DNA of 34,406 bases, from NCBI GenBank assembly GCA_004558805.1, contig SFDE01000019.1, positions 1 to 34,406 on the forward strand. Direction: 5' to 3'. Source of the DNA: Faecalibacterium prausnitzii (lineage in GTDB: Bacteria; Bacillota; Clostridia; Oscillospirales; Ruminococcaceae). The notes under the pieces were generated by a model, which was not told where the DNA came from, searched no databases, and saw only the letters and a program-made list of their open reading frames with translations. The translations under genes and the position numbers were made by a program. This document shows positions 30,308 to 34,406 of the stretch, piece after piece. How positions within the stretch are numbered: the stretch's first letter is position 1; each line of letters starts with the position of its first letter.

Positions 30308-31615
30308 ATGTCACTGTTTGGCAAGAAAGAAAAAGAAGAAATTGCACGACTGAATGCTGAAATGCAGAGCCTTCGGGAAGCTATGCCGTCAGAAAGCCGC
30401 ACACTGGACGACATCAATCGAGAAATCAAAGCTTCACGTGAAGAACTCGCTCGTGTCCAAGAAAACCTTGAAAGCCGCAACCGCGAGTTGAAAGATGCCT
30501 TGGAAGAACTTCAACAGGCAAAAGACCAGATTATTGAAACGAATGAAGAAATTCTGATGCAGAGTTTTGGGCTTTATACTCCTCGGTACTCTTTTATGAA
30601 TGCAGACGAGTACAAGGCACATCTTTTGGAAATTCGTACCAAACAGAAAGATATGATTAAAGCGAAAACGGCTGTCAGCGGAAATATGAACTGGACAGTC
30701 AATGGAAATGCGTCCAAAGGCAAGAAGATGGTCTCTGATATGCAGAAACTTCTCCTTCGTGCATTCAATTCTGAATGCGATGACGTAATTGAACACGTCA
30801 AATACAATAATATCGAAGCCAGTGAAAAGCGTATTACTACCTCTAGGGAAGCGATTTCCAAGCTGGGAACCATTATGGAAGTCAGCATCCAGCCGAAATA
30901 CTACCGCTTAAAAATCGAGGAACTTCATCTTGCTTTTGAATATGCCCAGAAAAAGCAGCAGGAGAAGGAAGAGCAGAAGGAAGCTCGAGCAAGAATGCGT
31001 GAAGAGGCAAAGCTTGCCAAGGAAATCGAAGAGGAACGCAAGAAATTGGAAAAAGAGCAGCAGCATTATCAGAATGCGCTGGATCGTATCAATGCGCAGT
31101 TGGTTTCTGCTTCTGAGGTCGACCGTGCAGCAATCGAAGAAAAGAAAGCTGAGCTGTTGGCCCAGCTGGATAAGATTGACAAAGAGTTCAAAGATGTTGA
31201 TTATCGTGAGGCTAATCAGCGTGCCGGTTATGTTTATGTGATCTCGAATATTGGCGCATTTGGCGAGAACGTTTACAAAATCGGTATGACACGTCGCCTT
31301 GATCCACAGGATCGTGTGGATGAGCTGGGCGATGCCTCGGTTCCGTTTGACTTTGATGTACATGCTATGATTTTTTCGGATGATGCTCCTCGGTTGGAAG
31401 CTGCACTGCACAATGCCTTTGCGGATCGCAAGCTCAACTTTGTAAACCAGCGGCGAGAGTTCTTCCGTGTTTCCCTGGACGAAATCAAAAAGGTTGTCAA
31501 GGAAAACTATGACCGTTCTGTGGAGTTTGTGGAACTTGCTCCGGCAGAACAGTACCGCGAATCCATTAAGTTAAGAGAAGAGGCGCAGAAGGCAAAGCAG
31601 GGCACCCAAGGATAA
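30308..31615 (+). CDS. DUF4041 protein with C-terminal GIY-YIG (T5orf172/Mug113) domain
   Basis: The 435-residue protein has an N-terminal coiled coil (residues 5-85), the DUF4041 region (FGLYTPRYSFMNADEYKAHL; RAFNSECDDVIEHVKYNN; residues about 85-215), a second charged coiled coil and a GIY-YIG nuclease-like domain: GYVYVIS at 307-313, KIGMTRR from residue 324, and E364 in LEAALHNAF. GGAGGA precedes ATG 30308. Codon use is lower in GC than the phage genes around it. The pairing with an Abi_2 gene between repressor and integrase suggests a role in immunity to other phages or superinfection; direct evidence is absent. Confidence 0.88.
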   Translation: MSLFGKKEKEEIARLNAEMQSLREAMPSESRTLDDINREIKASREELARVQENLESRNRELKDALEELQQAKDQIIETNEEILMQSFGLYTPRYSFMNADEYKAHLLEIRTKQKDMIKAKTAVSGNMNWTVNGNASKGKKMVSDMQKLLLRAFNSECDDVIEHVKYNNIEASEKRITTSREAISKLGTIMEVSIQPKYYRLKIEELHLAFEYAQKKQQEKEEQKEARARMREEAKLAKEIEEERKKLEKEQQHYQNALDRINAQLVSASEVDRAAIEEKKAELLAQLDKIDKEFKDVDYREANQRAGYVYVISNIGAFGENVYKIGMTRRLDPQDRVDELGDASVPFDFDVHAMIFSDDAPRLEAALHNAFADRKLNFVNQRREFFRVSLDEIKKVVKENYDRSVEFVELAPAEQYRESIKLREEAQKAKQGTQG

Positions 31616-31688
31616 TTTGCCCCGGCCCCAGCTGGAAGACGTGCAGATCGAGGGCCGCGCCGTGGGTTGGACGTACTGGGTGGGGTGA
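31604..31688 (+). pseudogene. Remnant: C-terminus of a second S24 repressor
   Basis: In the frame ending at TGA 31686-31688 the DNA reads PKDNLPRPQLEDVQIEGRA and then VGWTYWVG. This is the typical tail of CI/LexA-type repressors (compare VVIEGKAVGLCRDI at the end of the intact repressor here). There is no start or body; the DUF4041 gene ends inside the fragment. GC is high like the phage, unlike the cargo on both sides. It marks an old recombination or cargo insertion point. Confidence 0.7.
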
Positions 31689-31714
31689 TTAGGAACCGGA
31701 GGAAGTGAATTTAT

Positions 31715-32680
31715 ATGGACGTACAAGGAAACAAGTTATCGGATGCAATGGTTTTGCCTCGCAGGCCAAAGCTCACAATCGAACAGCAGGTAGAACACCT
31801 CAAAAATAAAGGTGTCGCCTTTACCCTGTGCACAGAAGAACAGGCGGCATCCTTTTTGGCGTACAGTACTTTCTTTTTCAAGGTCAAGGCATTTGATAAG
31901 GACTATGAGATCAATCCAAAGACCGGAAAGTATCTGAACCTGGATTTTGCATACCTAATGGAATTGTCTACCCTGGATATGCACCTCCGCAGACTGATCC
32001 TACATGCCACCTTGGATCTCGAGCATTACCTTAAGGTCATGCTGATTCGGGAAATCAGCGAGAATCCAGATGAGGACGGCTACGAAATCGTAGATAGATT
32101 TTTCAGCGTATATCCAGAGGTCAAAGCCTCTATCAGCGCTAAATCAGAAAATTCTATGTGTTGTGACCTGATTCGGAAATTGGAAAAAGAGGGTTATGCA
32201 GTCTGGAACCTGATTGAGGTTCTTTCTTTTGGTGACCTTGTAATGCTGTGTGAGGTATACGATCAGAATACAGGCGGAAAGAACGAGGATCTATTCCGTT
32301 GTCTGTTTGCGGTTCGCTGTTTGCGAAATGCAGCCGCCCACAATAACTGCCTGCTGAACAGTATGCGAGCACCTTACACCAGGAAAATAAAGCCCTCCAT
32401 GTTCTTGAACCATTTTGCAAGCACGATTCCGGGCATCAAGGCAACGTCTCGTGAAAAAAAGATGTCGAACCCTGTTATTCACGACTTCGTGGGGCTGCTT
32501 TTCGTTTACGACAAAATCGTAACTTCTCCCCGAACACGGGAGCACTTTGCCGATGAACTCCACCAGCTTTTTGATGAGCGGATGGTGAAACGGAAAGAGT
32601 ATTTCCAAAAAAATGAGGTTCTGTTGTCCTCGTATTCGTTTGTGATAAAAGCCATCAACCAGTTGTATCCGCTGGAATAA
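31715..32680 (+). CDS. Abi_2 (AbiD/AbiF-like) HEPN abortive infection protein
   Basis: The 321-residue protein belongs to the Abi_2 family: LTIEQQVEHLKNKGVAF at the start, FLAYSTFFFKVKAF, LDMHLRRLILHATLDLEHYL, and the HEPN active-site motif RNAAAH with R204 and H209 (R-x4-H) in RCLRNAAAHNN. HEPN proteins of this group are RNases that stop phage growth, sometimes by killing the host cell. GGAGGAAG lies about 10 bases before ATG 31715. It follows the repressor remnant and is probably cotranscribed with the repressor and the GIY-YIG gene. Confidence 0.9.
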   Translation: MDVQGNKLSDAMVLPRRPKLTIEQQVEHLKNKGVAFTLCTEEQAASFLAYSTFFFKVKAFDKDYEINPKTGKYLNLDFAYLMELSTLDMHLRRLILHATLDLEHYLKVMLIREISENPDEDGYEIVDRFFSVYPEVKASISAKSENSMCCDLIRKLEKEGYAVWNLIEVLSFGDLVMLCEVYDQNTGGKNEDLFRCLFAVRCLRNAAAHNNCLLNSMRAPYTRKIKPSMFLNHFASTIPGIKATSREKKMSNPVIHDFVGLLFVYDKIVTSPRTREHFADELHQLFDERMVKRKEYFQKNEVLLSSYSFVIKAINQLYPLE

Positions 32681-32789
32681 TGCAACAATAACACATTTTT
32701 GTAAAACAATAGTGCATTGCGCACTGCCTTGCTTTTCTGTAGAATAATACAGACGAACAAAAACGCCACGTGAGTGGAGCTGTTTTTAG

Positions 32790-32822
32790 AGGGCTGGTGC
32801 ATGCACCAGCCCTTATTTTTTC
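32790..32822 (+). terminator. Strong terminator after the cargo
   Basis: AGGGCTGGTGC (32790-32800) and GCACCAGCCCT (32803-32813) form an 11-bp perfect stem followed by TATTTTTTC. It ends the repressor-cargo transcript and insulates the integrase. The 109 bases from the Abi stop to here show no gene. Confidence 0.9.
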
Positions 32823-32841
32823 GTTTCAACCGTCACAAAAG

Positions 32842-32876
32842 AAAAAACTCCCCGGTGCTGGAACACCGAGGGAGTT
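32842..32876 (-). terminator. Terminator-like hairpin facing left
   Basis: AACTCCC and CGGTG (32846-32857) pair with CACCG and GGGAGTT (32864-32876), and a run of T follows on the - strand. It is back to back with the + strand terminator. No - strand gene lies to its right within the phage, so it may protect against antisense transcripts from the host side or serve as a structure in the integrase leader. Confidence 0.6.
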
Positions 32877-32893
32877 AAGATAAGCGGCTCGCT

Positions 32894-32974
32894 CCAAAGG
32901 AGGTCATCGCACACTCAAGCAATGCGATTATACCTCTTTTGGGCGGGCTTGTCAAAGTGTACCCCAAAGGAGGT
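32894..32974 (+). promoter_or_regulatory. Structured integrase leader with duplicated ribosome site
   Basis: The 11-mer CCAAAGGAGGT occurs at 32894-32904 and again at 32964-32974, where it is the ribosome site of the integrase. Between them ACCTCTTTTGG (32932-32942) can pair with either copy (one G-T pair), the first pairing being extended by ATCGCA/TGCGAT (32906-32911, 32923-32928). The two hairpins exclude each other, so integrase translation may be switched by which copy is paired. Confidence 0.5.
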
Positions 32975-32981
32975 ATTTTTT

Positions 32982-34136
32982 ATGGGAATGCGAACCAACA
33001 CCGCCCAGTGGCTGCCGAACCAGAACCGTTGGCAGATCAAGGTGCAGAAGGACGGGGTGCGCAAGACGTTCACCAGCGCAAAGCCGGGCCGTACCGGCCA
33101 GCGGGAAGCAAATGCAAAAGCGGATGCCTGGCTGGATGAGGGCATCTGTAGAACCACCAAGCGCTGCTCGGAGGTCTGGAACGAGTATCTGATCTCGGTG
33201 CGGGCCACCGCCGGCACAAGCTATGCCCAGCAGGTGGAAAAGTTCGGACAGAACTACATCCTGCCAGTGGTGGGCGACCGCCGGATCGGTGACCTGAATA
33301 CGGGAATGCTGCAGGATGTGCTGAATCGGGCATACAAGGAAGGCAGCATGAATCCGCAGGCCATCCGAAAGAGCAGGGGAAACCTCTCTAAGAAAACATT
33401 ACAGGGAATCCGGGCGGTTGAAGTCAGCTTTGTGAAATGGGCAAGGCAGCACAAATACACCGCCCTGCGGCCAGAGGACGAGGGGCTCACGGTACCCAGG
33501 GGAGCACGTCCAAAGGGCCGAAAGATCCTTCAGCCGGACGCGCTGCGGGTTCTGCTTTCTGTGGATACACGCATCGTCCGTGGCAAGGTTGAACAGGATG
33601 CCAATATCCATGCATACCGCTTTGCGGTCCTGACCGGCCTGCGCCCTGGCGAACTGCTGGGGCTGCGCGTGGGCGATGTGGAGGGCAACCGGCTGCATCT
33701 TGCCCGGGCCATCAATACCTTTGATGAGGAAACACACGGCAAGAACGAAAACGCTATCCGCACGGTGGTCCTGCATCCGCTGGCGGCTGCGGAACTCCAC
33801 GCTCAGCTGCAGCAGCGGGCCTTTGAAGAGGAGCGGCCTCTTCGGGGAGATGATTCAATCTTCCTGTTGGAGAATGAGCACAGCCTCTATAACTACTGGC
33901 AATTCTACCAGCGCAGCAACGGCATTGACCCGCCGGTGAGTCTGTACGAGCTGCGGCACACCTTTGTAAGCATCATCGAGGATGCTGTGTCCCCGGCAGA
34001 ACTGCGCCGCATGGTAGGGCACAGCAAAAGTATGGATACTTACGGCTGGTACAGTCACGCCGTTGACGGCAGGGCTGACACGGCAGCAATGGCCGTTTCA
34101 GATGCTCTGGCAGAGTATTCTCCGCGTGCGAAATAA
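32982..34136 (+). CDS. int: Tyrosine-type phage integrase
   Basis: The 384-residue protein has an N-terminal AP2-like arm-binding part (QWLPNQNRWQIKVQKDGVRK), a core-binding SAM-like domain (residues about 70-160) and a catalytic domain with R221 (TGLRPGELLGL), Y-E-L-R-H-T (R325, H326; the first box II His is Tyr), H347 (VGHSKSMDTY) and the nucleophile Tyr357 (GWYSH). It should recombine attP with tRNA-Tyr. ATG 32982 has AAAGGAGG at 8 bases; the ATG 60 bases upstream lies in a hairpin and is rejected. Its gene ends 132 bases from attR. Confidence 0.95.
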   Translation: MGMRTNTAQWLPNQNRWQIKVQKDGVRKTFTSAKPGRTGQREANAKADAWLDEGICRTTKRCSEVWNEYLISVRATAGTSYAQQVEKFGQNYILPVVGDRRIGDLNTGMLQDVLNRAYKEGSMNPQAIRKSRGNLSKKTLQGIRAVEVSFVKWARQHKYTALRPEDEGLTVPRGARPKGRKILQPDALRVLLSVDTRIVRGKVEQDANIHAYRFAVLTGLRPGELLGLRVGDVEGNRLHLARAINTFDEETHGKNENAIRTVVLHPLAAAELHAQLQQRAFEEERPLRGDDSIFLLENEHSLYNYWQFYQRSNGIDPPVSLYELRHTFVSIIEDAVSPAELRRMVGHSKSMDTYGWYSHAVDGRADTAAMAVSDALAEYSPRAK

Positions 34137-34260
34137 CCCACTTTGTAACCCGTTTTTGTTCCTAAATGGTTGTGATAGCCGATAATTGATTTTCGGTGAC
34201 ATTCAAAAAATGCGCATGAATCCATCACAATTTCAAAGCGCATCCAGCGAATTGTGATAG
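34135..34260. repeat. Candidate integrase arm sites, right end
   Basis: TTGTGATAG occurs at 34170-34178 and 34252-34260, with an inverted TTGTGAT at 34224-34230, and AACCCACTTT at 34135-34144 matches the left end (1691-1700). No ORF is seen between the integrase stop and attR. These repeats are the likely arm-type binding sites of attP. Confidence 0.45.
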
Positions 34261-34268
34261 TTGAGCTT

Positions 34269-34295
34269 GTTCGAATCCACCCGCGCCCACCAAGA
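34269..34295. repeat. attR core (27-bp direct repeat with attL)
   Basis: Identical to 1606-1632: the tRNA-Tyr 3' end from the T loop through CCA. Only this fragment of the tRNA is present, so this is the phage-host junction and not a second tRNA gene. Confidence 0.95.
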
Positions 34296-34331
34296 ACTCC
34301 AGCGTCTTTGTGATGCTGGAGTTTCTGTTTT
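34295..34331 (+). terminator. Original terminator of tRNA-Tyr, displaced by the prophage
   Basis: AACTCCAGC (34295-34303) and GCTGGAGTT (34315-34323) form a perfect 9-bp stem followed by TCTGTTTT. In the uninfected chromosome it would follow the tRNA-Tyr CCA after 2 bases. Confidence 0.8.
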
Positions 34332-34358
34332 ATCTAAAACCTTGCAAAGCACACCCAA

Positions 34359-34374
34359 GGGTGGATTCGAACAA
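34359..34374 (-). other. Inverted copy of the tRNA T-arm near attR
   Basis: On the - strand this reads TTGTTCGAATCCACCC, identical over 16 bases to 34267-34282 at attR. The flanks do not fold into a tRNA. A small hairpin CCCGCCG/CGGCGGG (34381-34401) follows at the window edge; nothing else can be called there. Confidence 0.4.
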
Positions 34375-34406
34375 CATCGACCCGCCGAAAAGTCCGGCGG
34401 GGAAAA

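Larger units (their letters stand above)
1606..34295. mobile_element. Complete prophage (siphovirus) integrated in tRNA-Tyr
   Basis: The element is bounded by a perfect 27-bp direct repeat (1606-1632 and 34269-34295) that is the 3' end of tRNA-Tyr including its CCA. Between the repeats lie all modules of a temperate siphovirus: lysis, tail, head, packaging, late regulator, replication/recombination, CI/Cro-type switch, repressor, cargo and integrase. No structural gene is visibly broken and no transposon is seen, so it may be inducible. All genes from holin to Cro-type regulators are on the - strand; repressor, cargo and integrase are on the + strand. GC is high throughout except in the cargo (about 30300-32700), the end of the minor head gene (about 14000-14480) and the att-proximal ends. 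Confidence 0.95.

Noticed and set aside
34269..34374. A second tRNA gene at the right junction
   Set aside because: Only the T-arm and acceptor end are present; the rest of a tRNA is missing on either strand.

Overview
The window holds one complete, apparently intact prophage of about 32.7 kb (1606-34295), integrated into the 3' end of a host tRNA-Tyr gene, with short host flanks on both sides. Host and phage look like Bacillota of the class Clostridia. Strong AAAGGAGG ribosome sites, SPP1/HK97-type siphovirus genes and the very GC-rich, CTG/GCC-heavy coding of the phage would fit Oscillospiraceae such as Faecalibacterium. That host name is inference from style, not a database match.

Left flank (1-1605): an AT-rich segment with three small genes on the + strand, each with a good Shine-Dalgarno site and ATG and each carrying one in-frame TAG within its first 14 codons. 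It is followed by tRNA-Thr(TGT), a terminator, a consensus promoter and tRNA-Tyr(GTA), the attachment gene.

Late region, - strand, read right to left (18994 to 1711): a weak, probably activator-dependent promoter and a terminator-bearing leader, then terminase small and large subunits, portal, minor head protein, a small gene, tandem terminators, tRNA-Trp(CCA), scaffold, major capsid, head-tail connectors, tail tube, tail chaperones, tape measure, Dit, Gp37-like hub protein, a fibre with an Ala/Ser-rich shaft, an XkdX-like protein, M15 peptidase endolysin, a membrane protein, SPP1-type holin and a final terminator. The order is that of a long-tailed siphovirus with SPP1-like packaging genes.

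Early region, - strand (29569 to 19005): divergent promoter PR with paired operators, two small HTH regulators, a membrane protein, a zinc-ribbon protein, a DUF3102 coiled-coil protein, SbcC/RecN-like ATPase, Sak4-like ATPase, DUF669 protein, SF2 helicase, primase-helicase, a repeat and hairpin-rich segment that may be the replication origin, RusA resolvase and a DUF1492/ArpU-like late regulator.

Lysogeny and cargo, + strand (29598 to 34136): PRM, a self-cleaving CI/LexA-type repressor, a GIY-YIG/DUF4041 protein and an Abi_2/HEPN protein that together look like a lower-GC anti-phage cargo, a remnant of a second repressor gene between them, terminators, a structured leader and the tyrosine integrase. 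The attP arm repeats and attR follow.

The points most worth following up are the early in-frame amber codons in the left flank, the two-gene cargo with its repressor scar, the possible two-state RNA structure at the integrase ribosome site, and the intrinsic terminators placed ahead of and inside the late operon, which suggest antitermination.
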